64,000 nt of DNA from positions 65,690,800-65,754,799 of the forward strand of contig CM049314.1 in assembly GCA_026874595.1 (NCBI GenBank), in the 5' to 3' direction. Positions 31,385 through 43,202 of this stretch are shown here, one piece after another. A program made the position numbers and the translations under genes. The notes beneath the pieces are model-generated. The model had not been told where the DNA came from. It saw only the letters and a list, made by a program, of their open reading frames with translations, and ran no database searches. The stretch is from Sipunculus nudus. Lineage: Eukaryota; Annelida; Sipuncula; Golfingiida; Sipunculidae. How positions within the stretch are numbered: the first letter of the stretch is position 1; the number at the start of each line of letters is the position of its first letter.

Positions 31385-33253
31385 ATGACTGCGGAACGAC
31401 GGTTCCACTGGGCTGATTATTTGGTATTCGCTGCGAGCCTGCTACTCAGTTCCTGCATCGGAATATATTACAACATACGGGACAGGAACAAACCGACCAC
31501 TTCAGAGTATTTGATGGGAGGACGCGACATGAGCATTTTACCAGTTGCTGCGTCTATGGTGGTAAGTCTGACGTCAGCCATTTTCGTGCAAGGACTCCCT
31601 GCTGAGGTTTATTCTTTCGGTGCTTACGAGTTGGCAGCGCTTTGGGGATTCCCAACCGCGCTGTTCATTGCCGCGAATTTTTATCTACCAGTATTCCATC
31701 GCCTACAAGTGACAAGCGCGTATGAGTACTTAGAGCGACGATATAGCAAGACCGTACGCGTCATATGTTCTGGATTGAGTATGGTCCAGATGATAGTCTA
31801 CTCTTCGGTCGCACTCTACGCACCGACGATCGCTATCAGCCAAGCCACAGGCCTTTCTATATGGGGTTGTATACTGCTTACAGCCTTAATCTGTACGTTT
31901 TACACAACTTTGGGTGGATATAAGACTGTGTTATGGACAGATACCTTACAATGTGGACTCATGTTTCTTGGAATGATTGCGACCCTGTTCAAAGGAGCAG
32001 CCGTGGTTGGTGGGTTCGAGCGTGTTTTAAACATATCTAGAATCGGCGACAGGATGAAACTTAAGAACCTTTTACCAGACCCTCAGCAGCGCCACACTAT
32101 TTGGGACGCCCTTTGGGGAGACGTGCCTACCATGGTAGCAATGTACGCAACCAGTCAGTTTGCAGTTCAACGATTCTGCAGCATTCGTAACTTGACACGG
32201 GCAAAGCTGGCTTTGTATGGAGCAATCCCAATTAAAACTTTCCTAGTTCTCATAGGCACGTTTATCGGTCTGGTCGCGTTTGCATACTTTTACGGATGTG
32301 ATCCTCTCGCTGCTAAAAGGATCGGATCAAGGGATCAGATCCTATCATTGTTAGTTATGGAAGTTTTTAAGGACAGTCCAGGAATGGCTGGCGTTTTTCT
32401 GTCCAGCATCCTCAGTGCTGCTTTAAGCACACTCAGTTCTGTTCAAAACAGCTTCGCAGCCATGCTGTTAGAAGATTTCCTAAAGCCGATTCACCAGCGA
32501 GTTTTAGCGCGCCCGATGAAGGAAAGAACAGCGACAATCGTATCAAAGATTGTCGTGTTCATGGTCGGTGTTACTATAACATGCCTTTCTCTGGTTGTGT
32601 CAAGATCAGGAAAACTTATCGTCCAGTTAGCCATGGTCTCCATTGCTCTTGGTTCCGCCCCTATACTTGGTATCTTCTCCCTGGGACTTTTCTGTCCCTT
32701 CGCAAACACCAAAGGAGCTTACGCTGGACTTGCTGCCGGAGTGTGTCTCATCGTCTGGGTTGCCGCTGGATCACTTAGCATTCCAAAACTGCTGCATAAA
32801 ACGCTCCCAGTAAGCACTTGGCTTTGTCAAATCGATGCCTTCACAACCAACTCTACAAACCCCACTCAAGTTGGACTCACCACAGTCGAATTGATTAACA
32901 CTACCATCAGCACTGTCAGTGACGTCACCAAAGAAGCTTCGACCGTATCCGGTATTTTTAAGTCTGTTGGTATTTCCAAGCTCTATAGAGTTTCGTATAA
33001 ACTGTACACATGCTTAGGGGCGATACCCGCCTTAGTGGTTGGAATGACTGTAAGTCTTCTTACTGGGGGTTGGAAGAACAGGAAACAGGTAAAAGAAGGA
33101 CTGTTATTTTCGTGGAGAATTCATGGCTACCAGTGCTGCAAGAAACTGGAAAAGGATGAACCGACGGACGAACAGAAGGACTCCTTGATGTTAAAGTCAA
33201 GTGACTTAAATAATCAAGAAGTAAAGCATAATAACCCAAATATTGAACAATAA
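31385..33253 (+). CDS. SLC5-type sodium/solute symporter (SMCT/SMVT-like), intronless
   Basis: 622 residues from the ATG at 31,385, chosen because family homology and conservation with the left copy start there. The upstream ATG at 31,223 adds 54 unconserved residues. Landmarks: helix 1 at about 11-29; 'SEYLMGGRDMSILP' at about 40; the signature 'FYTTLGGYKTVLWTD' at about 172; 'QFAVQRFCSI' at 258; 'SSILSAALSTLSSVQNS' at 340-356 (sodium-site helix); and late 'LYRVSYKLYTCLGAIPAL'. A loop with N-glycosylation sequons (NST, NTT) precedes the last helix, and the tail is polar. The length fits the 600-640 residues of SLC5A5/A6/A8/A12 relatives. It is a plasma-membrane sodium-coupled uptake protein; the monocarboxylate or vitamin-type substrate is inferred from subfamily resemblance only. 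The gene is one exon, where vertebrate relatives have many. Confidence 0.88.
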   Translation: MTAERRFHWADYLVFAASLLLSSCIGIYYNIRDRNKPTTSEYLMGGRDMSILPVAASMVVSLTSAIFVQGLPAEVYSFGAYELAALWGFPTALFIAANFYLPVFHRLQVTSAYEYLERRYSKTVRVICSGLSMVQMIVYSSVALYAPTIAISQATGLSIWGCILLTALICTFYTTLGGYKTVLWTDTLQCGLMFLGMIATLFKGAAVVGGFERVLNISRIGDRMKLKNLLPDPQQRHTIWDALWGDVPTMVAMYATSQFAVQRFCSIRNLTRAKLALYGAIPIKTFLVLIGTFIGLVAFAYFYGCDPLAAKRIGSRDQILSLLVMEVFKDSPGMAGVFLSSILSAALSTLSSVQNSFAAMLLEDFLKPIHQRVLARPMKERTATIVSKIVVFMVGVTITCLSLVVSRSGKLIVQLAMVSIALGSAPILGIFSLGLFCPFANTKGAYAGLAAGVCLIVWVAAGSLSIPKLLHKTLPVSTWLCQIDAFTTNSTNPTQVGLTTVELINTTISTVSDVTKEASTVSGIFKSVGISKLYRVSYKLYTCLGAIPALVVGMTVSLLTGGWKNRKQVKEGLLFSWRIHGYQCCKKLEKDEPTDEQKDSLMLKSSDLNNQEVKHNNPNIEQ

Positions 33254-33272
33254 TCGAAATACTTTATATTCC

Positions 33273-33336
<64 letters not shown>

Positions 33337-33599
33337 TAAATACATTGGTACATGATTTTCATTAAAGCACTTTCATTTGGAATTAACTTAGAACTGTCTA
33401 CAAAATTATCTCATTTTCCATAAATTTGATCCAAAGATCTTTTTCCTCAAGATGTTTCATTGGCTATTTTGTTAATTTAGTTCAAGGTAACCTGGTGATT
33501 AGGGTTTCATGTATGTATGTTCCATTATATTCACCACAATAATACTTATTCTTGACTCCGGACATTTGCGCGCGATAATACAAATAATACACGTTTTAC
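33254..33599. other. SLC5 3' flank with (TA)n and possible polyadenylation signal
   Basis: A (TA)n tract of about 58 bases (33,277-33,334) lies 24 bases after the stop codon. The hexamer ATTAAA at 33,361-33,366 is a plausible polyadenylation signal. Nothing else was recognised. Confidence 0.5.
33277..33334. repeat. (TA)n microsatellite in SLC5 3' UTR
   Basis: A pure dinucleotide tract just downstream of the SLC5 stop codon. Confidence 0.9.
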
Positions 33600-35105
33600 A
33601 AATAACTAATTAAAATTAAACGAACACTTTGTAACATCGTCAAATGAATATGCGTTCAGGTCAGATTAAGCAAGCCAACATTTTGGTAGCCGAGTTGAAC
33701 CTAGAAACTCGGCCAACTGCTGAAGTCAGCCGTCTTATTGTCCAAACCAGCCGTATTTGTGAGGCCAAGGAGTTTATAGGGCTGGAATAACACGTCCTAG
33801 CGGTCCAGCCCAGCCCCAAAACTTAATTGCAATTATAGCAGGGGATAACCCCATCAACCCTATTGTTCGCCCATTGTGTGGAGGTGTTACGAAAGGCACT
33901 TACACTCGCTTTGATCCTCTCCGCGGGTCCCATTTAACTGACGGCACCAAGACAATCATATCTAGAGCGATAAATCCATTTGCTGAGCGGTAAATTCCTG
34001 GAGTTACATCGACTTAAAACATGTATGCGCAGAGAGTTTGTGATATTTAGAATTACGCGCACGAGATATATTCAGGTGGAGCAAGTGTCGGGAACTCACT
34101 TGAGCATCGTTATTTTTTTCTGTCCTATACGACGCATCACTGGGAAGAAAAAAGTGATTTTCTTCGAATAAATGATAAATCTTGCTTACTTTGCATCAGT
34201 TGGCACACTGTGTACTGATACTGATCATTCACGAGGTTTATCATTATCCTCTGATGCTTAAATTTTAGAGCGCTCATAAGCGGAAGACCGTGAATTTAAG
34301 TGATAAGTAGCGTTGGTTACTGGCGGTCACATTTCAGGTGCTTGACAAGTATTATCGCCCATGTGCTCCGTCGCCAAGACATTGTTCTGGCGTCTTTGGC
34401 AACGAAGCGGTGTCATGCAGGGATATCCAAATTGTTTGTCCGAAATTGTTATATGCTTACGTTGAAAATACGACACCCATAAATCAAAAGCCAAATGTTT
34501 TATTAACGTTGTGGGAAAATTAGTTGAGTTCCGGAAAAGAACGAATTGTTCCGAAGGGCGGTCATTCACGGACCGCGGTCTTATCAGCGGAATCTCTTTG
34601 TGCCACGGATTAACTAGGTTTATGGCCCCGTCAGGCACAATGGACACAGACCTGGCATGGACTTGTGACTCCAGTCCTATAAACTTCTTGGTGAGGCTAT
34701 CACGGCCCCCGGGCTCTATTGTGAATCTTGGAAGTCGGCTCATGGTAGGTCGCGACTGGCCGAGAGGGCTACAATATGTTTGAACCATATCGTATCAACA
34801 TTTCTTAACGTGTACCCTGGGCTTAAGCCAATTGTGGTGAATCGTGATTAATATTCATGAAATTGACACTGATAGGAAACGGTCGTCGTTTGGCGCATGT
34901 TTGTCGGCAAGTGGACATGAGAGAATCATCGGATTTTTTATGGCTATGATAAGTCGGAAAGACCGTGTTTTAGATCGTGAACGTGTGGCCTAACCTATAA
35001 ATTATGTTTATAATCGGGATGTGCATTTGACATGGAGTGACATCGGAAAATATAGAGTGGCATCGGGATACATCGAGGTGACATCGACGATTTTTAAGCC
35101 AGCCT
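33600..35105. repeat. Segmental repeat paired with 8,090-8,640
   Basis: Both ends align with the left copy ('taacatcgt', 'aagtcagccgtctt' and then 'tattgtgaatcttgga' through 'gtgacatcgac'). About 900 bases (33,790-34,690) are present only here and may be an insertion or a deletion in the other copy. It ends where the 187-bp satellite begins. Confidence 0.6.
34327..34788 (-). other. 153-codon open frame of unknown nature
   Basis: This is the longest unexplained open frame outside recognised genes. It lies mostly in the 900 bases missing from the left copy; its first about 30 codons lie in duplicated DNA. The composition is unremarkable, with one 'LAFDLWVSYFQ' hydrophobic patch and no helix, signal peptide or domain I recognise. 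The plus strand also has overlapping open frames, so chance is a fair explanation. Confidence 0.25.
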
Positions 35106-35106
35106 A

Positions 35107-37420
35107 CCCTGCAAACAATAATGCGTTCTAAAAACGTCCTCACAACATTTTAGTTAGGTTCGGATAACATTTTTTTGAAACGTTCTGTGCACGCAAAAAT
35201 GTATGGTTTTATGTACGGACTGTGAACGTAAAATCAGACGTTCGTTGCCGTTGTTTTTATTACGTGATTGCAACGTTTTATCAAGTCGTTGTAGTTATGT
35301 TAAGAATACGTCTAATAAACGTTTGCTCCTAGTACAATGCTAACGTGTAAGCAACATTTCTGTTAAAACGTTCTGTGCACGCAAAAATGTATGGTTTTAT
35401 GTACGGTTTGTGAACGTTAAATCAAACGTTCGTTGTCGTAGTTTTTATAACGTGTTTGCAACGGTCATCAAGTCGTTGTAGTAATGTTAGGAAAACGTCT
35501 GATAAACGTTCGCTATTAGTATAATGCTAACGTGTAAGCAACATTTCTGTTAAAACGTTCTGTGCACGCAAAAATGTATGGTTTTGTGTACGGACTTTGA
35601 ACATAAAATCAAACGTTCGTTGTCGTAGTTTTTATAACGTGTTTGCAACGGTCATCAAGTCGTTGTAATTATGTTAAGAATACGCCTTATAATCGTTTGC
35701 TATAAGTATAATGCTAATGTGTAAGCAATATTTCTGTTAAAACGTTCTGTGCACGCAAAAATATATGGTTTTATGTACGGACTGTGAACGTAAAATCAAA
35801 CGTTCGTTGTCGTTTTTATTACGTGTTTGCAACGGTCATCAAGTCGTTGTAGTAATGTTAGGAAAACGTCTCATAAACGTTTGCTCCTAGTACAATGCTA
35901 ATGTGCAAGCAACATTTCTGTTAAAACGTTCTGTGCACGCAAAAATGTATGGTTTTATGTACGGTCTGTGAACGTAAAATCAAACGTTCGTTGTCGTAGT
36001 TTTTATAACGTGTTTGCAACGGTCATCAAGTCGTTGTAGTAATGTTAGGAAAACGTCATGATAAACGTTCGCTATTAGTATAATGCTAACGTGTAAGCAA
36101 CATTTCTGTTAAAACGTTCTGTGCACGCAAAAATGTATGGTTTTGTGTACGGACTGAGAACATAAAATCAAACGTTCGTTGTCGTTGTTTTCAGTACGTG
36201 TTTGCAACGGTCATCAAGTCGTTGTAATTATGTTAAGAATACGCTTTATAAACGTTTGCTATAAGTATAATGCTAATGTGTAAGCAACATTTATGTTAAA
36301 ACGTTCTGTGCACAAAAAATGTATGGTTTTATGTACGGACTGTGAACGTAAAATCAAACGTTCGTTGTCGTTTTTATTACGTGTTTGCGACGTTCATCAC
36401 GTCGTGGTAGTAATGTTAGGAAAACGTCTCATAAACGTTTGCTGTTAGTATAATGCTAACGTGTAAGCAACATTTCTGTTAAAACGTTTTGTGCACGCAA
36501 AAATGTATGGTTTTGTGTACGGACTTTGAACATAAAATAAAACGTTTGTTGTCGTTGTTTTTATTACGTTTTTGCAACGTTTCATCAAGTCGTTGAAGTT
36601 ACGTTAAGATTACGTGTCATAAACGTTTGGTCTTTGTATAATGCGAACGTGTAGGAAACATTTCCGTTAAAACGTTCTGTGCACACAAAAATGTATGGTT
36701 TTATGTACGGACTTTGAACGCGAAGCCAAACGTTCTTTGTTGCGTTTTTATAACGTGTCCCCAATGTTTCATATAATCGTTGCAGTTATGTTGGGAATAC
36801 GTCTAACCAACGTTTGCTCTTAGTTATAATGATAACATGTAAGCAACGTTTCTGTTAAAACGTTCTTAGCACATACAAATGTATGGTTTTTTTGTACGGA
36901 CTTTGAATGTAAAACCAAACGTCCTTTGTCATCGTTTTTATTACGTGCCTGCAATGTTTCATTAAATCATTGTAGTTATGTTTGGAATACGTCTCACCGA
37001 CGTTTGTTCTTAGGTATAATGAAAACATGTTAGAAACGTTTCTGTTAGAACGTTCTTAGCACATACTAATGTATGGTTTTATGTACGGACTTTGATCGTA
37101 AACCCTAACGTTCTTCATAGTTTTTATTTCTTGTATGAAAAGTTTCACTTTATCTTTGTAGATACGCTGGGAATGTCTCATACATATTTGCTCTTAGTTT
37201 AATAAAGTGTTAGCAACATTTTGATAATGTTCTTTGGTCACATAAGTGTGGTTTTATCTATGGAATATTTAACGTAAGATAACACCTTCTTTGTCGACGA
37301 TTTTCTCATGAATCTACAACGTTTCACAATGTTGTTGCAGTTACGTTGGGAATACATCCCATCAATGTTTGCTCCTAAGTATAATGATAACATATTAACG
37401 ATATTCTTAAAACATAAAAA
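35107..37420. repeat. Satellite array, about 187-bp units in a trimeric higher-order repeat
   Basis: About twelve units. The landmark 'cgttctgtgcacgcaaaaat' or its variants starts at 35,181, 35,369, 35,556, 35,743, 35,927, 36,115, 36,302, 36,485, 36,673, 36,861, 37,051 and about 37,229, giving spacings of 183-190 (last about 178). Unit types recur every three: 'ggttttgtgtacgg...gaacataaaat' marks the third, and units 2 and 5 share 'gttcgctattagtataatgc'. The super-period is about 560 bp. Each unit contains roughly eight ACGT tetramers. Similarity falls steadily after 36,700. Confidence 0.9.
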
Positions 37421-38147
37421 AATGTATTGCTAAGGTACAAAAATACCGGAAAAGGGGAAAGTGCTCAATGCCTGTATACTCGATATATCCTAATATTTGT
37501 TCACTCGGAGAAAGTCCATTGAAAAATTGTCTATATCAAGTTAACATTAATTCTGTTAAACAGTTTCGAGTATTTTAACCAATATCTTGATGATTCAACA
37601 AGTTATCAACATGTTGACAATTCTTTTGATCTGTCACCGACCGTGTGAACCGGCATGATTAATCCACATACATTAATACATTTTAAAAGAAAGTACATTG
37701 TACTTTATTTATACAGCACAGAGTAGGCTTTCATATAACTGGCAATACTTCAGCTTCTGATAAGCCCGCAGGTATATTTTCCATCTCAGTCTGTGGAAGA
37801 CATTTTCAATGAAGTGTTAAAATTGATGAGTGCATGTGCATAGCTTTAATCATAAATCTGACCATGACAGTGGTTTCCAGTCATATCTATTGTTTTCCGG
37901 CAAAAAATAGGAGATCATCCATTTGTCAAATCCATTTACCAACAGAAAGGTACCAACCAAACGTTCTCTTCATGTATTCAACAAAATACTAAAAGACATT
38001 AAAATTATTTATTTATTTTACAACAGAGTCAGAGTACTTGTAGTACTCTCAGAGTTCAAGTATTTCTGTGTGATACCACTCTTGGTCCCTCTCAGCCTTT
38101 CTTCTTTCAGTTTTTACACGGCCTGTAAAAGAAAAGTAAGTTAATTG

Positions 38148-38193
<46 letters not shown>

Positions 38194-39807
38194 TATATGT
38201 TCAATTACTTTAAATCGACTTCATCTATTTTGTATTCAGTAATTTCATAAGAGCATTGTTAAAGTTGCTCGTACTCTTCAAGTATTGGGAACAATACAAA
38301 TCCTATTTTTATATATAATTATTAATATATATTTATAGTCCAATACTTATTTAATGGCAGGAAAACATAGCATTCCTGCAAACTGTCTTACAGGACCCCC
38401 TTCCCCTTTATTCATGCATAACAACATACAGCGAACAACTATAGGTGTTTCTACACTGAAAGAAGTCACCCAGGCATCATTCCAGCTGACTGATATATTG
38501 GTACTGGCTACAATATTTTTCGTACTGGTTGTCTTGAGGAACTCTACAAATTCTGTAAAATAAGCCAAAAAGGCCATAGTGAGCTTATCACCCATGTGGT
38601 GATCCAATGATTACAATTAGTGCCCTGCAATACATCCAAATTCCACAGGTTGAGTGAATGAAAATTTGTAACAGAAATTTAAATGCATGGATCTCAACTT
38701 GTAATTAATGGATTAGTAATTTCAATAAATGAGTTAATACTGTTCTGTCCAAAAAGTGTGAAATGGGCAAAATGATAATTTAAAAAAAATTGATATGGTC
38801 AATCTCTACCCAGGTCTGAAAAAAAGAAGGTCCGAGGTTAAAACCCATCGATTAACCATTAAGTACTATATAATATACGCTGAAACTTCAATTGCTTTTT
38901 CCGTTTGTGGTTTTTTACAAAACAAATCACGCTCATGGTTCATGACACTCAGCATGGTGACATGCTGACAATATGTCCATGCACAGGCAACAAATTAAGA
39001 TAATATAGGTGGTATCATCATTCATGCATATTAGCATAAGTTCATCAAGACTCATTAGCACACCAAATTTGATGAAAATCCATCCAGCCATTTATTAGGA
39101 ATCCGGCAATTTGTGTGTAATTTGCATTATTTCTGGGTGCTCAAACATGCTCCGCAACTCTTCACAGTGACCTGATATTAGCATGACGCTACATCTCCAT
39201 TAAAAATCTTGGACAAAATTCTGGGGTCCTCCCACCCTACTGCTACTTAATAGGCCATCATTGAGGTAATCAGTTGATACAGACCTGATCAGCAGTGTGA
39301 TAATGATCCCAGTGGGGAGCCATTAATCACTGCCGAACTACTTTTTTTGGTTTGGGGTGGGGGGTTGAAAGGGACGGGGAGAAAAGCTTGTCAATTTTGC
39401 TTCATAAAGTTTTACGGAATACAAATGGGGGAAAATATTTTTGATCAAGACATGCTCAGGAGTCACAGAGTTTATTGTTTAGAGCAAGGGAAATAGAATG
39501 TGTTCCTAAAAGAAACAGTGTGGGTATCTAGATAGTGTAGAAAAACATGACTACATGGGACAATTATGATTGCACAAACTGGTCCCACAAATCATGCCAA
39601 ACAGTGACAACTTTTGGAAAGAGGAATTACAGTGCACAATGCTTGAAATGACTTGGATCATGTTTACGACACGTGGTTGCATTTTTAAATCAATGTCAAC
39701 CCAATATGCATGGTATAGGTAGACTACAATGAGACCTAAATTATTTAGGTATGTTCGGTATAGAGACTTAATTTGGATCTATAATGTCCTCAGTCAGCTT
39801 TATTTCC
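37421..39807. other. Intergenic with (TA)n tract; one candidate exon
   Basis: It contains a TA-rich tract at about 38,151-38,198 and a possible minus-strand terminal exon at 38,347-38,552. Otherwise it is AT-rich without a recognised feature. Confidence 0.4.
38347..38552 (-). CDS. Candidate terminal exon, unknown protein
   Basis: A pyrimidine-rich acceptor ('ggcttattttacag') opens a phase-1 frame of 68 codons ending in TAA. It includes 'SVSWNDAWVTSFSVETPIVV' and ends 'GMLCFPAIK'. I recognise no family, and no upstream exon was found to the right. The opposite strand is also open. It could be chance. Confidence 0.22.
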
Positions 39808-40017
39808 CAGGAGCGGATCAATGGGGAGGGTCCAGGGGGGCCCGGACCCCCCCCCCCCCTACCTTTTTCAGCCATCGCAACCTTTTTTTAAGGGTTTCCG
39901 ACCTATTTGTGCGGCCTGGACCCCCCTTTTCCGAACCTGGGGACCTTTTTTTTAGCTTTTGTCATTTGTCCTCTTGTGTTGGACCCCTCCTTTTCCTAAA
40001 TCCTGGATCCGCCCCTG
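39808..40017. mobile_element. Short inverted-repeat element (210 bp MITE)
   Basis: The ends are caggagcggatc and, inverted, caggggcggatcc. 'CAGGGGCGG' ends recall hAT-type termini. The interior has C- and T-homopolymers (39,845-39,861 and near 39,886). No clean 8-bp target duplication was found. Confidence 0.55.
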
Positions 40018-42032
40018 TTTCTTAGATAAGAAGGAGGAGATTATGATACAGGCAGGACCATAATGGATTATAGGGAGTTTATGTTGATATGGCATCAGAT
40101 GAAGTATTAATAGTAAAACTATAGTGTTTTGTAGTTGTATTTTTGTATGTTTGTGTCTGAATTATGAGAATGAAAGCAAGGTAGTTAATGTTTAAGTTAG
40201 TACTTTGCAATGATGCAACAAATATATTCTAATTATGAGTTGTCTCAATGATATTAACTGATTATGTGTGTAAGCTGACACTGTATAAATGAATTTATAA
40301 TAATAGTCAACGCAAAGTGCTGTGTTAATTCAAACAACAATGTTGTTCTTTATTTCTTTTAAACTATATTTATCGCAATTTTAGAAGTTTTCATCCAATA
40401 TCCCTGATTTCAAAAGTGCTAGAATATAGTACATAGTGTTTTACTGTATAATAATTTTAGGTTTACACTTTACAAATGTCCTTAGCTTATCAATTTCATA
40501 AAGTATTGATTTTTTACGAGCCAATGTTTATCAGCTGAATAATTATATGCACATGATACATACTTATTTATTAAAGGGTGTGCTCTCATGATTCTTTAGG
40601 TCTTTAGTGAAAAGTGATGCTCTTATGTATTAAAATATTTTAAAGTAAATTTATAACTATTCTGTAAGTTCTAGATCTTTGCAAGTGCTTGAATATAATA
40701 TCTGTGACAGTGCTTCAATGTAGTTATAACTATTTTTCTGTGAGATTTATGTATATTTATGTATTAATGTGTGTCTGCCTCATGATTGTGAATTATGACT
40801 ATTTAAATGGTTTCGTTCAGTGTTAAGGGTGCCAAATCACCTATAAAGCATGTTGAATTTACATAAAAAATAGCTTCCTCCCTTTAAAATAATTGTATTA
40901 CATGTTCCCCCTGCCCTGAGACCATTTGCCTAAAAACAGTGGACTGGGCGCGATCAAAGGTGTCAACAAGAACATAGTGCGTTGAACTCTGTGCATAGCT
41001 GAGCCACGGCTTTCTCAGGAGAACTTTTGAGAAACCCTCAGAATGTCAAGTAAGAAGATTCTATGTCCAATGGTTATGAATTGTGCCCTGCTTTGGTATC
41101 AAATTTTCAATTATTCTGGGGTGAGCTTATAAGCCCCAACGCAAGGAGAATATATGTAACTGAGACCTAATTTCTAGTTTGCAAGGAGAGTTTTTCATCA
41201 ACCTCCCTGGATGTCAAGTAAGAAGATTCTAGGACCAACGGTTACGATTTGTGCCCTGTTAACGGATGACCACATATTGAAAGGTGTCAAAATAGAGAAA
41301 AAATGTGTAAAAATTAGAAAAAAAAAATACAAGTGGCGCCACCAGTCTGCAGGGAATGATGAAACACTCCATGTTCAATATGCATGCAAAGAATCATGGT
41401 GATCAATGCATTAGTTGTTCAGATACTGGTGCTTTTGTATCAAATTTTTAATATTCTGGGGGTGCTTCTGACCTGGGCATAGCTCATAGGATATGGACAA
41501 CAGTGACCTAGTTTCAGGTTTCAAAGGAGACTTTTCATGGACTTCCCAGGATGTCAAGTAAAATATTCTAGTTCAAGTAGTTATGATTTGTGCCCTGTTG
41601 ACAGATGACTGCATCTTTAAAGAAACAGTTGAAACACTCCATGATGAAGATGCATGCACAGAATCATGGTGATCAATGCATTAGTGTTCAGATACTGGAG
41701 CTTTTGTATCACATTTATTTATTATTCGGGGGGGGTGGGGGGGGGGGGACGGGGTTTATTATTCCTCATGACCTCAGATTCAATAAAGTTCTTACATAAG
41801 TAAGTAAAGTATAAAATCCATGTCAACCCAAACTGGAGTTACCATCCAGAAACAAATTTTTGGAAGGACAAACATGGTGATTACTGTAGGGCAGCCAGAT
41901 GAAACCAAAGTTACTGTAATTATTGACCTGATTGTGTCAATACATTTTTTATTTTCAAAATAAAAGAAATGCATTAAAAACAAAATAAATACAGGCGGCA
42001 ACACCTGTCCTCAGTAGAGGAAGAAACAGTCA
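40018..42032. other. Intergenic with three related repeat segments
   Basis: The string 'atgtcaagtaa(g)a...ttctag' followed by 'gttatgatttgtgccctg' recurs near 41,044, 41,212 and 41,551. 'gaatcatggtgatcaatgca' recurs near 41,390 and 41,662. A related fragment lies near 55,890. G-runs lie at 41,730-41,750. No gene. Confidence 0.5.
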
Positions 42033-42348
42033 AGATAAACATCTCTCAGCTGAGTTTTGGAAAATTATTTCTTTGGGGTTTTTTTTCATATATATTAGCA
42101 TTTGTAAAACTAAGAGAAAAAGGCCCTGCTAAGATGAAACCTTATAAATGATAGAATATGGACATGAGCAAAGCATAATAATAAACATTAATTTATCAAC
42201 TGAGATAAAATGCTGTAAAAATTTGGTATAAATTGCATATGCACTGTTTAATAAATGAAACTTGAGGCTTGAAACCATTAAATGATGCAACAAGGAATAA
42301 ATAGGCCTAAGTGTTATATAAAAAGGATACAGTTCATAGACAAACAAT
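42033..42348. repeat. R2 dispersed repeat, partial copy
   Basis: 'catctctcagctgagttttg' followed by the R2 left region ('ggccctgctaagatgaaac') as in the copies at 42,349 and 44,869. It is truncated by the next copy. Confidence 0.6.
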
Positions 42349-43159
42349 TAAGGGACCCATGGGTCACATCACGCAGCTGAATTTTGGAAAATATTACCAA
42401 ATGCAAAATAAATTTTGGTTTTTGATATATATATTAGCAGTTGATAAGCTATGAGTAAATGGCCCTGCTAAAATGAAACTTTTTTTTTTTAAATTACAGA
42501 ATAACTGACTTGAGCCAAAGTTTAATAATAAACATTAATATATCAACTGAGATAAATTGCTGTAAAAATTTAAATGAGCATGAACAAAATTTGAAAAGTA
42601 TGTTTAAACAAGCCAATTAGGTATATATAAATTGCATTTGCACTGTGTTATAAAGAAAACTGTTTAATGATGCAATAAGGCCAACATGGGCCTAAATGTT
42701 ATATGAAAGGATACATTTCATAAACGAAAGATGTGTGAATTTTATTAAATTTTTTTTATCTTATTAAGGTTTCAATAGTTAAATAAATGGCAATATGAGC
42801 TAAAAATTAATACTACAAATATTTGCCCAATATTTCTGATTTACAGTGTTATTCCTATCAAAGCCCTGCCAACTTAATATATTAGAGCTATGAATGAAGT
42901 GCTACAAAGTATTTATATCTTATTTAATCTTAAATGTCAATGATCACGTACACTAGATCCAAATATTTTATCACATTTGAATGTTAGGATTCAAATCCTG
43001 AATTTTTTTAAATTCAAAATTGGTCAAGTTTCAACAAAAAATTGAATTTAGCATTGAAATTATGAGTCATCTTCTTTATAATCCTGCTGGTTGCTCAAAA
43101 AATGTGATATTTTAAGATTTGTCTTGTTTATTGAACAGGCATGTCAACAGGATAGGGTG

Positions 43160-43200
<41 letters not shown>
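43160..43200. repeat. (AG)n microsatellite
   Basis: A nearly pure AG tract of about 40 bases. Confidence 0.9.

Positions 43201-43202
<2 letters not shown>

Noticed and set aside
35107-37420. CRISPR-like array
   Set aside because: Units are long, contiguous and variable throughout with no short repeat/unique spacer alternation; this is a eukaryotic satellite.
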